Program-made: the position numbers and the translations under genes
Notes under the pieces: model-generated
Told to the model about the DNA's origin: nothing
What the model saw: the letters and a program-made list of their open reading frames with translations, nothing else
Databases searched by the model: none
In this document: piece by piece, positions 24,501-40,200 of the stretch
How positions within the stretch are numbered: position 1 is the first letter of the stretch
How the letters are laid out: each line of letters opens with the position of its first letter
DNA from: Hofstenia miamia
Taxonomy: Eukaryota; Xenacoelomorpha; Acoela; Hofsteniidae
Assembly: GCA_900660155.1 (NCBI GenBank)
Contig: CABFPE010000117.1
Coordinates: 1,229,011-1,293,010 of the forward strand
Direction: 5' to 3'
DNA length: 64,000 nt

Positions 24501-27500
24501 ACTAAGGTACAGATTGGTTCTTCTAAAATCAGTTAAAACCCAAATAAGCAAAGCTAGTTCCAAAAACAAGACCTTGAATTGAAGAAGCATACACACAAAT
24601 TCTTTGCTTGCTTTGCAACTTAAAAATTAAATATTAATATATTTGACAATCACAACCACGTCGGTAGAAACGTTGGTCATAGACTTCTAAATACCAAATA
24701 ATTTAGAAGTCTATGCTTTGACATACAGTCGTGGATAGAGAATATAAAAAGTACCGATTGAAATGACGAGTTTATTTAAATTTCACAGAAACATGCAATA
24801 TACAGTTATGTGTTTGACAAAGCACAACAGCTATCATAAAAACGAATATCAAGTGGACCTCATCATTCTTAAAAACAGTCGTCGTTTGCCTCAGGGTTAA
24901 AGTAATAAAACTCTTGTTTCTTGTTCCCGCTTTCTTGCAAAAGAAAAAAGAAATATTAGTATTATTTAATACCACAAATTATTTGCGAAATTAATATGCA
25001 ACCTATTTTGCCATGAGCACGACGGGATCAGGCACCATTGTAGTGTCAGTCCCCGCCTTAATACACAACTAAGAAAAAAGTCACAATTATTTTAATCCTA
25101 TCTCGGCTGGGTCTTGGACTTTTTTCTGACTTTTAATATCGAGGATCTGCTACAAGTTTATTCACTATTCACCAACAAGTAGCGAAACTTGGCAGGGCTA
25201 TTGCTTACATATTACAGAATACTAAGAGAACAAAAAATGATATTCTGGTGATCTGGCGTCATAATAAGCGCTGACATTTGCAAATTGACTGCAATGACAA
25301 AACATTTGAAAAATATGTTCCAAAACGCTAATATTTAACAGGGTGGTGACCAATGATAAACGGAACACACTGAGAAAATAATTATTAGATGTCTTTTGAT
25401 GAAAGCACATATAATTGAATTTTGTTAAATATCTTAACATTCATTTCTCGTTTCATACATGTACAGTAAAACGCAAGTTTTGCTACTTTGTCGGTACAAA
25501 GTTGGTTATGAAATTTCGAATGAACAACTCATGAAATTAACTTTCCTTAAAATTCAATAGATTGGGAAAAAAAATTAAAAACCACCCTGTTTGTAAACGA
25601 TAAGCAATGATATCAAGGCATGGGCATTCGTTAACTTTATAGAATAAAAGTGTGGAGCGACTCAAATCAATTAAGGAAGCACTTGTTTTATGAATTGGAG
25701 GCCATGATAAAGAAAAAGCTGTTGTCAGCTGGTTTCTCAATGGAACAGCTAATAACTATTAAACAATTAAACAACTGTTTTATTTAATGAAGCGCCCTTG
25801 ATCAAAGTAAGTCTAAGATGTGTACCCTTATACACACAAAAACAGTCATTAATCTCATATTAATTTAATTATCATTGCCATCCGGATGTGCTAAAGTAAT
25901 AACAAATCAGTTAGATTTTGTTTACTTAAAACGTGGCAAAGTCTCCACTGACGCTAACCGCCGTTAATAATATGATTTCAGAGTATCATTTTTCCATTAT
26001 CAATACAAATTCTTCAAATAAAAATGAAAAAACCGCGGGTCTCATTTTACACGTTAATGAGACATGCTAAATACACTAATATTATCTTTTCATTAGACTT
26101 TGAATAAAATTCTGATGAATGATATTTTTTCTAAAGAATTGTTTTCTTAAACCACAATTTTCTAGTTTATTTATAACCAAAACTACTCATGCTATTTAGT
26201 CAAAATATTAAACAAACAAGTTAAATTTTCTCAACATTTCTCAAATAGAATTCACTGTAAAACTGCAGTACAATTCTAACTTGCAGCATACCCAGAATAT
26301 TCTGATCTTATAGGTTGGCAGAGAAGGGGATAGGACTCGTCAATCAAGTGGAACATTGGTGGAAACTAGATGTTAGAAAACAACGAATGCTTAACTGGAG
26401 AGTATTATGTCATGCAGAAATTTTTAGCAAAAGCATTTTATTTATCCCAAGCGCTCCTCCAGAAATTTTTATTAAATCTATAAATGCTCATATCTTATGA
26501 ACTAATAAAGAAATCCAAAATTTTTGGAGTCACAATCTCTGACTTCGTTCACGCGCACCTCAGGAGGGCTAGGTGGTCTATCAAATGGAAAAGACGAGCA
26601 GAAGCTTTTGTTATTTCCATAGGCTTTTAGTCTGCTGATTATTTTAGATTAACACTGAAAAATTTTAGTCTTTTCAAATACTTCCGGAACAGGAAGAAGT
26701 TTTATCACAAATGTTCTTCATAGGAGCATATTCATCAATAGATCTATCAATGTCCGGAGACTTACAAATTTCTTAATATGCATGGAGAGTATTCCTGGAA
26801 AGTGTCCATAAGATGTTTTCAATCTTTAAAATCACACCGGACAATCTTAGGATAAAGATCGCTTGAAGGCAAATTTTTCATTCAAGTTCACATGGAAATC
26901 TTTCCTTCTATTAATAATAAAATTAGTCATTTTAAATTTATCTGCGCATTAACTGCAATTTATCTTCCAATGTACAATTTATGTTACAATTAAATTATTT
27001 AAACATATTTAATCAAAATACCTAAAATTTGAAAATAGCAATTAAATCAAAAGACAGAATTATAGAATAATATAAGAGGACTACTGTCCCTCAGAAAAAC
27101 GCGTGTACAAATCAGGGCATGACTACAGGATCTCAATTAAACACTTACAAATCGCATCCATATTTTAAAAGTTTTGCCCCTACCAAACATTTCTGGGCTC
27201 TTATAACAAAGGTCCTAATATTTTGCAAGAATGGACATCTCAATTCGATCCATTCCTCGCATTAATTTTTATTAAATATAATATTTTAACCAAAAATATT
27301 GGAAACAAGACGGAAAAGGCGGCTAGGTACGCATCAATTGTTTGGCACCCACAAAAAACACAGTCAAAATGTCGAACAACTTAAAGCCTTTTCGGACCGA
27401 CCAACACAGTTCCGTACCCGTTTTCCACAGGCCCTAGAAAACAAAAAATCTACATCTTGCAAGAATGTGTGTAAGATTATTAACCTAAAGGCCTCCAATC

Positions 27501-30500
27501 ATTGTAATTTACATAAAATGAAAAACTTGTTGTTCAACTTATTAATTTGTTGTGAAAAATGAGATACTAGTGTGAGCGTAATGTTGCTTGCAAACACTTT
27601 TTTCATTCAAATGCTTGTTTTACATGCAAAAAGTTCAAATCTTACATAGAAATTGACCCGTGATTATATAAAAAATTAAAGTGTTTCATATTTAAAAAAG
27701 TTTGTGGAATGTAATATACGTATTTCTACTTTCCAAGTCATTATATTATAGCGCGGTGTTAGGTAATCTTGGAAGAAATCCTGAGTGAATTCGGTTTTGT
27801 GATACAGTTGATTTCTTAACTAAAAATGTCAGACACTGTAGATCATTTAAAAGTTTGCAACATGTTAAGTGAATAAATCATTATTCTAAACTTTAATTAT
27901 TAGCACACTGAAAATTGAGTTTAAAAGAAATAAAATCCAGTTATTAGCAATCAACCTGGCCTGTTAGTAGTTTTGATAAAAAGAAATAAAATTGCAAAAC
28001 TTTTAGTCTACTTTTAATAATTAGAAGACTGAGTTTACTTGCTCTTTGTCTACGATCATTTCGTTCGAGTACTTCAACCTGTCTGTATCTTTGCTATATA
28101 AGTTTGGCAGGACATTGAAAAAATGCTGCAAGCTAGGGCAAACGATAGCTTAGATATCCATTTCTCTGATTATGTATAAGGATCCTAAAATCCCTTCACT
28201 ATAGAAAATATCCATACGTTTACTAAGCTAAAACTGTCATTAGAGATTATAAATGGGATATTCAAACACTAATAAATTTGTTCATCATTCAAACGAATTC
28301 GAGGCAAGCCGCAAATAAATTAAGCCAATGCTTCAAATTGGAGAGTTTTATTCATAACTTAATAATTTTAAGATCAACAAAAATATAGGATGTCGAAGTC
28401 TCTTATACACATCTAATAGTTTTTTCAGACAATTTTGTAATATTTTGCTTTTAACCTCATCAAGAAATTATGATAGAAAACCGTTCCAATAAATGTTCAC
28501 TGCAGCTTGTGAAGCATGGGTGAAATTCGAAATTTACCAGAAGAAAACGAATTCTGGAAAGTGTATTTTTTATTAAGGCGTATTTAACGCTGTCGTTCCG
28601 ACTCAAAACATTTCAGTGATATAAAACATTTGAAGAAATTTCCCAAATAAAACAACGCAATGACTACAACGATTTCATCAGTTCAGATGTCGCAAAATCA
28701 AAATACACATTTTCGGGATAAAAACGTTGACCCTTAGATTTTGACTGAATTCTTAAGCCGAATTGACACATAACTGACCAAGAAGGTGCGAGAAAATAAA
28801 ATGTGCAGCGCAGAAAATATTAATTCATCCTGCATTTTGCGTTCTGATAATTAACAATTTAGGATGGAGATAAAATTCCTTCCCTCGACAAGCAAGAAGT
28901 TAATAATATCAATCCAGAACAGCGTTTATGCTCAACAAAAATTATTACAAGGAATTTCCATCCATATTTCAATGACTCCATTGTAAAATTATTTCTAAGT
29001 AAAGCGGGTGCTACTGCTTATAGTTCAATGGTGTAGAGGCAAAATTACTTAATGACATCGTCTATTATATTGCAACACTAAAATTATAATAAAATTTGAA
29101 ACACAGAATTCTTAGCAAGAAATAATGCTTGTTTTATAAGAATTAGTAGTACTTTTAATCAAAACGACTGTCAACAATGTTCAAAACGTAAGAAGCACAA
29201 GCCTGGAGATTTAGTTGAATTATAATAAATTACGTTTTAAACCTTAAAGTTAGATAAAAACCAACGTTTATTTTCTTCTGATGACCAAAGATTGTGTGAT
29301 ATGCTGCTAGGACGTCCTGCTTTAGGAAGGACAACCTTGCTTCACATTAAAAAGGTCTGTCTACAAAGACTATAATTAAAACAGTAGTGATGTTAATCAC
29401 CGCTTGATTTGAAAAAAGATCCAACACGTTAAGTAACACCAATGAATTGCTGTTTCCCCCATCAGAAAATGATTGATGTTAATATATCAACTCCTCACTC
29501 CTCAATATAATCATGTTAAATTTGAATTTAGTTTAAAAATTGCAGTTGTCATTTTTTTTCCTTTTTGGGAATTTGGAAATTGCAATTTTATATGCTGCTG
29601 TAAGAATTATGCTCTAAGAACTGTACATTACTCAAACCAAATTGAAAGAATTATATAAAGACATTTGGATCCTCACAAAATTTACCAAAAATATTCAACA
29701 CCTCATGGGAAAGCATTAAGAAGCGAATGATACTTTTTTATATTAATAAGATTGAATATCGAGATTGAGAAACTTGAATAAAAATTTTTTTCAAAAGTAC
29801 ATTTATAAACATAAAAGGCAGTTTGTCGGAAAGGTGCTTAAAATTGATAACGTTAACCCACTGATGTATTATGTCAAACAAACAAAATGAATACGTGACT
29901 GTTTGAGAATAGGCATTTGAAAGTTGGGCCAATGAATTCATATAAGATAATAAATTTCACATAATGAAGTAAATTAAAAGTTAATATATTAAACAGTAAG
30001 AAGAATGTTTCCGATAATTAAACAGTTGGAATTTGCTTATAATAGCCACTAATTGGTCAATGCGTCATCACAGGAATCAAGTTGCACGCAGTAATTAAGA
30101 GAAATCGCATTGCAAATAAGGCGTTTCTCTTTGAACACAAATAGCGCGAAGTGAGGTCAACTAATTGTTGGAAATTAATTAATAGATGCAAAGTCCCGAC
30201 ATAAAAGCGTGGAAAGCAAAACGTGCCAGGAGAAGACCTCCTGAGAAGAAAACACAGTAACTGTCAGCTGGGAGTAGAACTCAATTAAACAAGCACTTGA
30301 CGCCGTATCCCTTTTTCTTAATGAAACTAAGTGTTGCTGAGATTGATGCGTGAATAGGGAAAACAGCGTTCATTAATTTATCAGAAAGTTGCTTTGTTAT
30401 GCGGAGCACTTAAGTCGGATATTCGAAGTCCTTTACTAAAATGTACGCCGCAAACACATCGATTGGCTGCTAAATATAGCTAATCTATTTTTAAATGAAT

Positions 30501-33500
30501 CAAAGTAATTAAAAACAGAGCCACTAATTAGAGGCGATCATCTCTTCTTCTACTATCTCACCAACTTACTCCATCCACAACTACATCAACTGAGAGGCAG
30601 AATAACCGATTTAAAGCTAGACCGAGAGAAAAAAGTAAAGTAGGTCCCATTAAAAGCAAAACTTTTTTAGAAATTAAGATAATTCCAAAATGAAAAATCC
30701 TCGAAAAATAACATTAAATAAACGATTGAATTCGTATATATTGGAATAGATATGTCCCACTTTGTTTGCATGTTCTCATCTTAAAACTATCTAACAATGT
30801 GATGTTTGAAAAAAAATTGTTAACTATATGAACTATGAGATGAAGTTAGTATTACAAGAAAACTGCAAATCACTTTCCTGCAACACAAGCTCAGTGCATT
30901 CCAAGCAAAATAATAAGAATAAACAAGTTTTAAAAGATTCACCAACAATTTGATGGTTTTTAATGACCTTAAAGTATCTTTAAAGGTAAAATCCCTTGCA
31001 AATGCTGAATATACGTGTAGAAAATTTTTCAAATAGACTTCAACTAAAAAACCCGGGAAATGAGAAAAATTATGAAAGTGATTTGAAGTTGAAAAATTTA
31101 CAAGTCGTTATAAAGTACGAATTGCATACATCTAGCTTAAACTATAGATGTAGGATTAATACAATAAAGCGTGCGCACTATATAGAGGTGTCATTTCTAT
31201 CATGAATTTGTTCATTTACACATTTGTAAAAAATTCACACAGAGGTTGAATTTCCAGGAAATAAAACGAAAAACCCTTCTTCAATTTTCAATTAATAAAT
31301 TCACTTATAAAAGTTGAAATGAACTCCGCATTCTTGTTAGAGAATAAAATTTAGAGTAAAAGTTAATCAATACTTTGAAACAGTTGAAATACAAATATTT
31401 CGAATGAATCTAACGTAGTAGGAATGATAACATTTTTTAATTATTAATAATAATGAAAATTTTGGTAAATATTACACATTTATGACCCCATTCTGGAGTT
31501 TGATTGTTTGAAATAAACAATTAGATGCTTATGAATACTGGGGAACATTTAGAAATGGAGTTAAGGCATTTAAACGTCCCACTTTTAAAACGTTCTCTAC
31601 TTACGATTCAATCCAACTTCCATTATATGCAATTTTCCATAATAATTAACACGAGAAAAATATAAGAAAAAGCGGGGATGCGCAAATAATTAAACGTTGA
31701 TTGACCAGTGACAAGCAAGTCCGTGTAGGTCACGTCGTCTTAATTAATTTACAATAAAACATTAAACAGGCCAAGATTTATTTGTACGGATTAATTAATA
31801 CACTACTTCTAAAGAGAAATTCCCCAAAATGAGCTTGCAAGCAAATACAACAGACGAAGAAATTTAAGTTATACATTCTATCTTTCCTTTCACCAAACAC
31901 AAAATAACTTAGGTAGTGTTTAGCATGGAAAGTACATTTTTAGATTAAATCAATTTTGTATGACTTTCAAAATAAATCAATAAAGCCGAACCCATGACAC
32001 TGACTTCTTCCAAAAGTGCCTCAAAATTCGAGCAATGAGAATAGTAAATCTATAGAAACGGGTTTTTATGAATGCAGGTTGACTACGTATTGCTTAAGGC
32101 AAAAAATTAACTAAATGTATTTTGAGGTTTTTTTAAAATCAATATTTCTTCTAATAAATGAATTCAATAAAAATGAGAAATTCAGAAGAACGAAAAAGGC
32201 ACCACTTTCAACATGACAAATGTTATGAAGGCAGGGTAGAATAATACAGGTATTGTTCGCGGACAAGGATGGGTGTACGCATAGGCATTATTGCACAGGA
32301 GTCAGTATGGGCAAGCATTCCTTCCGCATTATGCATATCTTAATTTAGAATTGCGTTCGAAAATTAATTGAAACTTCACTGCCGAGTACGGGTAAAAAAT
32401 CTGGTACAGATGGGTATGGAAAAAAGGTTTTGATGTGTGGGTTTGGAACTAGAAATCCTTTGCCCACACATCACTAGTAGAGATACAAACTAGGGCATGA
32501 AGCCGAAGCTCAAAGGTGTGGCAACTCTGAAAATAGGGTATACAAAGTAGCATTCATCACACATATGCTCTATAGTTTTCACGCGATATTTTTATATTTT
32601 TTAGCGGGATTAATATTGTAATGAAAATCCCATCGTGTTATCTAAAAGCTTGCTCGCTATATTTAGTATATTTTTAAATGAACATTTTAAGCGTTTATGA
32701 TATTGTTTTAATTTCAACTGGCTGAGCTGTTGCCATCGACTAAAAGCCATGCACACCCGCCGAACAAATAAAAAGATTCAGCATCAAGTTATAATACAGG
32801 CCTTGTACCGCCTTTGTACCCTATGTTAGCACGATTATCAGTGTCTATCAAAAACTTGTTGGCTTAATTGAATTTTTAAATTCATAATTTTCCTATTTTT
32901 AATTCCAAATTATCAATATGTGAAAGTCTAAAAACCCAAATGGGTCTCATTAAAAAATATTTCCAATTGTTATATCTTCGAAAAGCGACATTGGTAAAAT
33001 GGGTAAAACTAGGTTCTAAATTTGAATTTCTTTCACGATTTAGCCACTGGTGGGTTTTCGAATCGAGTGCACAACAACCGTACGTGGATATTGCCTCTAA
33101 TCCACAACATTCACTATAATCATGTAATAACACTTCCCGAATATAAATTTAATTCATAATGAGAATAAATTAACTGAAATGTTTTAGTGAAAGGGTGCAT
33201 ACTGTAAATATGACACATGGGAAAATGCACAAAAACTTACACAATTGTATACTACAATGCAAAAAATATAAGCAATTAAATGCCTACAAAGATAATGTGT
33301 AAAGGAAATCATATTCTGTATTCTAATGAGCTTTAAGCATTCCAAAAATCAGCGATTACAAAATTAGCAAATTATATGTTAACTAAAATGTTTTATATGA
33401 CAGCTATTCATAATTAAACGCAATTTCTTGAAGGATAATGGAGCAGAAATCTAGTAGATCTATTAAAATATTTACTGCTATTAACACATTTTAAGATTTC

Positions 33501-34201
33501 TGCTTAAGCATTGATAGACCAGCCATTATCGCAAATAAACAGAAAAAGAGAGATAAGCAGCATGTAATTAAACGTCTGCCTTATTACAAAGGGTGTGACA
33601 GTCAGCATGTTTGAAATTAGAAATACGTAAGCAGCAGTCAAGCTAAAAGCCAACATCTGATTGGTTGATATTTAAGGAATTAAGCAAAGAATTTGTACAA
33701 TTTAGGGTTTACTCGAATGTCTAGGTTGGCTAGTGCCATAAAATATTGAACAAAATGTTTACCAGAAATGGTATAGTGCCGCGAGCACATTTATCGCACA
33801 AATTCTTGAATCAAACTCGCATCATATGCTACAAAATTAAATAATTTAAAATTTCTCTTTCTTTTTAAATTCGTAACGTTCGCGAAAATGTAGAGTTCTT
33901 TTTAAAATTGTATAAATGCATTAGACTTTCAAACTTTTAGTGTGACGAGTACTTTTTATGGTGGTATGGTGGATTTACAGTAAACTGCGGGAAAATATTC
34001 CCATTAAAAATAAATATGTTTTTTAGTTCCACGAGTGAATAAAGACCATTAATTTTGTTTCAATGCAATGATCTTAGTATTTTTATTAAAATTACATGAA
34101 CATAAATTTTTATCGAAAGATTTAAAGCACTATCCATCCATACTTGCATTTTGCAGTTGTTACACTTTACATTAGGTTGTCTTTATGTAACTCAGTTTCC
34201 A

Positions 34202-34238
<37 letters not shown>

Positions 34239-37200
34239 NNNNNNNNNNNNNNNNNNNNNNNNNNNNNNNNNNNNNNNNNNNNNNNNNNNNNNNNNNNNNN
34301 NNNNNNNNNNNNNNNNNNNNNNNNNNNNNNNNNNNNNNNNNNNNNNNNNNNNNNNNNNNNNNNNNNNNNNNNNNNATATATATATATATACGGGCCAGAG
34401 ATGCAACCGTGCCGTTCCTTGGTCCGTGCCTTGTTCGTGCTGTGCTTAAAATTTTGTTTACTTGGCCTTTACCATGCCCTGGCCCAAATCTATGGAATAT
34501 GCGAGCGTCTAAAATTCACAATTATTCTTAGTACAATTTTCTGTTCATAATATATTAAATGCTAGTTCATGTTTAATAATACAAATGATTCTTAGAAATC
34601 ACATTGCGGGAATTTTTAAAATGCAACAACATTATTTGTATTTTCGTTCTAGACGTTATGCCATATATAATTCCTGCTATTGCTAGTACATATCGAATAA
34701 TTTAGTACGGGTAATTTAATGTTTCTAAGTTTATAGTTTATGTTCTAATTATTACATTGCTTTTCTATGCAGTAAACGTATTGTAATATATTAGTTACCT
34801 TTATTTAAATGTTCATACTGTACTGCTAGAATAGGATACATTTATTTAGAAAAAGTAATCATTATATACAGGGGCGTACGCAGGATTTTCTTACGGGGGG
34901 GACATCATCGTCATTACCTAATGCGGTGCGAAGCCCGCGAAAATTTTTGAAAATATTGAGAAAATAGACCCTAAAAAATGCATTTCACGATACTAGATTT
35001 TAAATTTTTCAATTTTTTACAAAATTTTTTTTGATTTATCCAGTCAAAATCAAATTTGGAAACCTGACGAGGGGCATTCCACTATGTCCCCCCTGCGTAC
35101 GCCACTGATTATGTAAACCTTTTTCAAAAATAAAGATTTTTGTTTTTCACTGTTTACCTCTAGTAAATATGAATATTTTGGTGTTTATTTTTGAGAAACT
35201 ACATTAATGGAAGCAGATCATACGTCGGATGCATACTTGTGTTTTAGGAATCTTGCGGAAAAGATGCATTTTTCAGCAAAGTTGTTTTTTTACAACATTT
35301 ACAGCAAATTTGGTAACAAAAATACAGTACTGAAAATATGTATTCGACCACCTTGCTATTTTGAATATTGAACATTTTTTGGATAGAGTATGCCTAAGTG
35401 TTACTTTGATTGAGAAAGGAAAATCTGTATGTTTAATACCATAAAATATGTAGAATAACAATTGGCTATTTATTTTTAATCAAAACTTGTATTGGAAAAA
35501 TGTATTTGGCCACCTGAAAAAATTTTAACAAATGAACAAATCCGAAAAAAGTAAATTCAAAATAGGATACATAAATTAATAATTGATGCAATAGAAGCAC
35601 TTAGCAACAAAATTGTCTCTTCTAATATTCCGTAGGGTGTCCCTTTGAGCGAATTCAAGGCGATCAGGGTTTGAAGCAAAAAATCATTAAAGCTGCTGGG
35701 AATTGTATTAAATTTTTTCTTTATTGCGCTCCACAGCTCGTCTTCAGTGTGAAGAGTATGCTGTCCAATTCGATATTTGACCTCTTTCCACAAATTTTCG
35801 ATAAAGTTCAGATCTGGAGATTGGAAAGGCCAGTCAGCAAGGATAACAACCCCATTATTATGGAGGAAATCTTACATTTCTTTTGAGGTATGACATGGAG
35901 CACCATCCTGCCAAAATATTGATCACTTGTAAGGAGTGGCAAGAGTTCATTTTCTAGAATCTGAGCATATTTTGAGCTTAGGAGATTACCAGTGATGTGA
36001 ACAATCTTGTGAAAGCCACACTTCCATATTGCACCCCACACTTACAGACTTCTCACCATACTTCATGGTCCCCCGATTAAGTTGAGGCAAGAATCTGAAC
36101 TTCTGCCCAGTTGGTCTCTTTATCAACATTCTTTTCGATGAGTATAGCTCAAATCTTGACTCTTCTGAAAATATAACATTAGACCAATGATCAGATGAAT
36201 TATCTCTCATTAAATTGGCACACCTCACCCGGCGTAATCTTTGCTTTGAAGTTAAGAATGGCTTTCTGGGTGCCACGAAAGTCCCAATTGAGTACTTCTC
36301 TTATTCAGCATGTTTCGCACAGTTCTTGCTGTCACAAGGTGACCATCAGCACATGAGCTGATTGGGAGGTTTTGTAGGTCTTCTTTGGTCTTCAGACTTT
36401 GGCTTGGGGGCAATGATGTTTTCAGAAGTGAAATGTCTGATTATATCCCCGACAATACTTCGAGATTGCTCTAAAAGTCGGGCTATATTACGTTGACTCA
36501 TTCCTTCCATATGTTTGGAGATAATCAACTCGCAGATGGCAAGAGGTACGTAACCAGGCATCATATATAGTGAAGAAAGAGTGTTATTAAATATTTTCAA
36601 TATAAATAGACTGAAAAAAAGCTCAACTGATGAAATTCATTACAGATTCTCTGATTTGGTCTGAAGTGGCCGAATACATTTTCCAAGAAAAGATTAGCTA
36701 ACTACAAGCATTGTAGTATTTCTCCTTGAGATTTAAAATAAACAGTGATAATTATGTCTCAACATTGATGAATTCCTCTTTCTGCGACCACAAATCTAAT
36801 TAAAAAATAACTATGACACTCTTGGCGTCCATTTCTTAGAAATATTTATGACAAATCATGGTTGCCCGAATTCTTTTTCCAGTACTGTACAACAATTACA
36901 CTTGTATTCGGCTGATTTGTTACTAGAATTAGATATTTTTGAAAAACCGTAGGTGCCGGACCGTGCTTCCAAAAACCAGGCACGATTGCAGCTCTGATAC
37001 GGGCTTTGGATACAAAATTTTAAAGTATCTACAAGGCGCTGGATACCAAAAAATATATACGGGCGCAAGATACTATGGCGGGGAGCTGGATATGGGTCAA
37101 AACTTTTTTTTGGAAAAACTTAAAACTCATACATAAGAAATTAGACCCCTTTTTTCAATGCACAATGTGAAAATTTTTTGATAAAATGAATTATCCTGGA

Positions 37201-40200
37201 TTTCCATAAAAAAGCGCTGTATACTATAGAAAATTGGAAAGTGTGGGTGGTGGATACAAGTCCCATAGTACCTAGAGCCGGTATATATATCAACAGTTGT
37301 GAACTAAAAAACATTTTACAAAATAAAAAAGCAATATATATTTTACAATAACGTAATAAAAATTTGAACAAAATAACTCCAAATCAGGATAAAAGAAGCA
37401 AAAGAAACGTTGTTTTGTATGTTAGAATGGGACGCTTAGACGTTCAATAGGGCAAAATAAGCAATGAGAACAAATAAAAAAATAGTAAAAAAGGAAAGAA
37501 TCGCACATTTTATACATTGTTAAGGTTATGAAATAATACCTATATAGTAACAGCTATATGTATGTAGCATTTTATGTGTATGTTTTATTCCCTTATGCAG
37601 AATTTTAGCACAGGATACTAAAAACATTGTCTACCGCACTCAATTTCAAAGTAAGATGGTGAAGGTTTCCTTGAAAACGTGAACAAAGTACTGCAAAACA
37701 GTGCTAAGTGACACACTATTAAACAGGCAAAATATATTTGAAAGAAAAAAACATAAAATGTGTAACATGAAGTTCAAAAAGTTCAGGAAAATATACCTGA
37801 AGTAAAGTGATGTGACATAAATGAAAAATTTAAATTGGTTGTGTTAGCGAAGAAGTTATAAAAAAAGCTTGATAGGGTATGAAGCTGGTGGTGGTGGTAA
37901 TGCCTAAAAATGAAAATCATACTTTTATTATTTTTCTATTTATACACAAATTATTCTAAAAAGCTCGTATTTTTCTTGCTATCTTCATCGATAAATTCCC
38001 TTCAGAAAACCACGTCAGGATAACATCGAAACAACCTTCACAAAGTGTTGTTTATCACCAACCTGCAAAATATTAGTGTTGTTGCGTTGTTGAGTCTTGG
38101 AATAGGTTTTTAAAATTTTTAGTATTGCAGTCAATTTGCTGAGATGTCAAGCATCACTTATGACGTAAAAGCAACAGACTATCGAATTTTTTGTTCTCTT
38201 GGCTTTCAGCCATATGTAAGTTATGGTCCTGCCAAGTTTCCTTGCTTGATGATCAATAGGATTAATTTTTCGAGGGGAAGTTGCTGTTGGACCACCCCTA
38301 GGTTTTAAAAGTGAAAAAATCGTCCAGGCGAGAAGCTAAAGTGGGAAACACATAAACACACACTATAATTAGTATATTGAATAAACGAAGACCGACGAAA
38401 AGTTCTCAGTGCAAAATCAAATTAAAAATGTATAGTTCATTTATGTTTAAGAAAAAATTCCAAACAACATTTTTAAACTCTATTAGTTTGAGAGGATGAG
38501 CTAAAAGTTGCGATTTTAATGTTGTTTTCATAAATCTAGTGTGAGACAATTTGAAAATTGAAGTTTGAATGAACATATATTTTGCAGTATATAACTGGGT
38601 TTGAATTTAGTAATAAATATGTTCGGGTGTGGCCATTACTACAATGAGGATAGAGCGCACTTCAAAATACCGAAAATGAATTTTTTTGCTGCCATCAAAC
38701 AATTTTTTCAACATTATATTTATAATTTATGTTTTGAAAATAAGTATTTAAAATACACAATGTGGAATTGAAGTAAGCTTACTCGTACCCGCTCACACCC
38801 TATAATAACTGTCCGCACTCGATAGCAAGGTTGGAAAAAACTGTTTTTTATTAATAAGAAACGCTTTAAACTTTTTTTCTATTAAAAACAGTGTTTTAAA
38901 ACGCCTAAGCAATTAATAAGAAAAAACGACTTCACATGAAAATAATAATAATACAAAAGCATTTATATAGCGCCTTAATCCCGAAATGTTCCAAGTTCAA
39001 AAGCGCTAATTGTAAAAAGACTAACTGAAGGCGATTTCAAAGTAATGTGACTTCAGTGCTTTCTTGAAAGCCATCAGATTAGAACACGTCCGTAAGGCAA
39101 ATGGTAGGTGGAGCCATTGAAAATGAATGAGCGCCAGCAGAAGCCAAGTTAACCTTTCGAGCACGCAGAGTCCATAGGTATGACGAATGACTAGCTGTGG
39201 TGTTTGGATTAAGCAACTCGCTTATATATGAGGATGCACATCCATTTAGAGATTTCCACGTTAAAAGGGCAATTTTGTAGTCAAGTTGATATCTCACGGG
39301 CAACCAATGGCGTTATTTTAAGGTTTGGGTAATGCGAGATGATCGGCTTAACATCAATACTACTCTAGCACAGTTGTTTTGAACCTTTTGAAGTCCTTCG
39401 AGGAGAGAACAAATAAGGGAATTTACAAGAGTTTCAGCTGTTTCTAAACTGAGAAGTCGTCTGATGTGACGTATGTTCCGGAGATGGTAATTGCACGAAG
39501 TAACAATACCATGAACAAGCTTTATTTTTTCATGACTGGTTGAACAAAGGTAAATTTTTTGAGTTTTTCATGCCAAACGCTGTTTCACAGCTCAGTCTGA
39601 GTATTTCCCATAAGCCTTAGCCCCTTTCTGTGGAAGNGATTAGAACACGTCCGTAAGGCAAATGGTAGGTGGAGCCATTGAAAATGAATGAGCGCCAGCA
39701 GAAGCCAAGTTAACCTTTCGAGCACGCAGAGTCCATAGGTATGACGAATGACTAGCTGTGGTGTTTGGATTAAGCAACTCGCTTATATATGAGGATGCAC
39801 ATCCATTTAGAGATTTCCACGTTAAAAGGGCAATTTTGTAGTCAAGTTGATATCTCACGGGCAACCAATGGCGTTATTTTAAGGTTTGGGTAATGCGAGA
39901 TGATCGGCTTAACATCAATACTACTCTAGCACAGTTGTTTTGAACCTTTTGAAGTCCTTCGAGGAGAGAACAAATAAGGGAATTTACAAGAGTTTCAGCT
40001 GTTTCTAAACTGAGAAGTCGTCTGATGTGACGTATGTTCCGGAGATGGTAATTGCACGAAGTAACAATACCATGAACAAGCTTTATTTTTTCATGACTGG
40101 TTGAACAAAGGTAAATTTTTTGAGTTTTTCATGCCAAACGCTGTTTCACAGCTCAGTCTGAGTATTTCCCATAAGCCTTAGCCCCTTTCTGTGGAAGCAG

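Noticed and set aside
34144-34531. ORFs of 79-126 codons with runs of X
   Set aside because: They cross the N gap inside an AT microsatellite; pure artefact.
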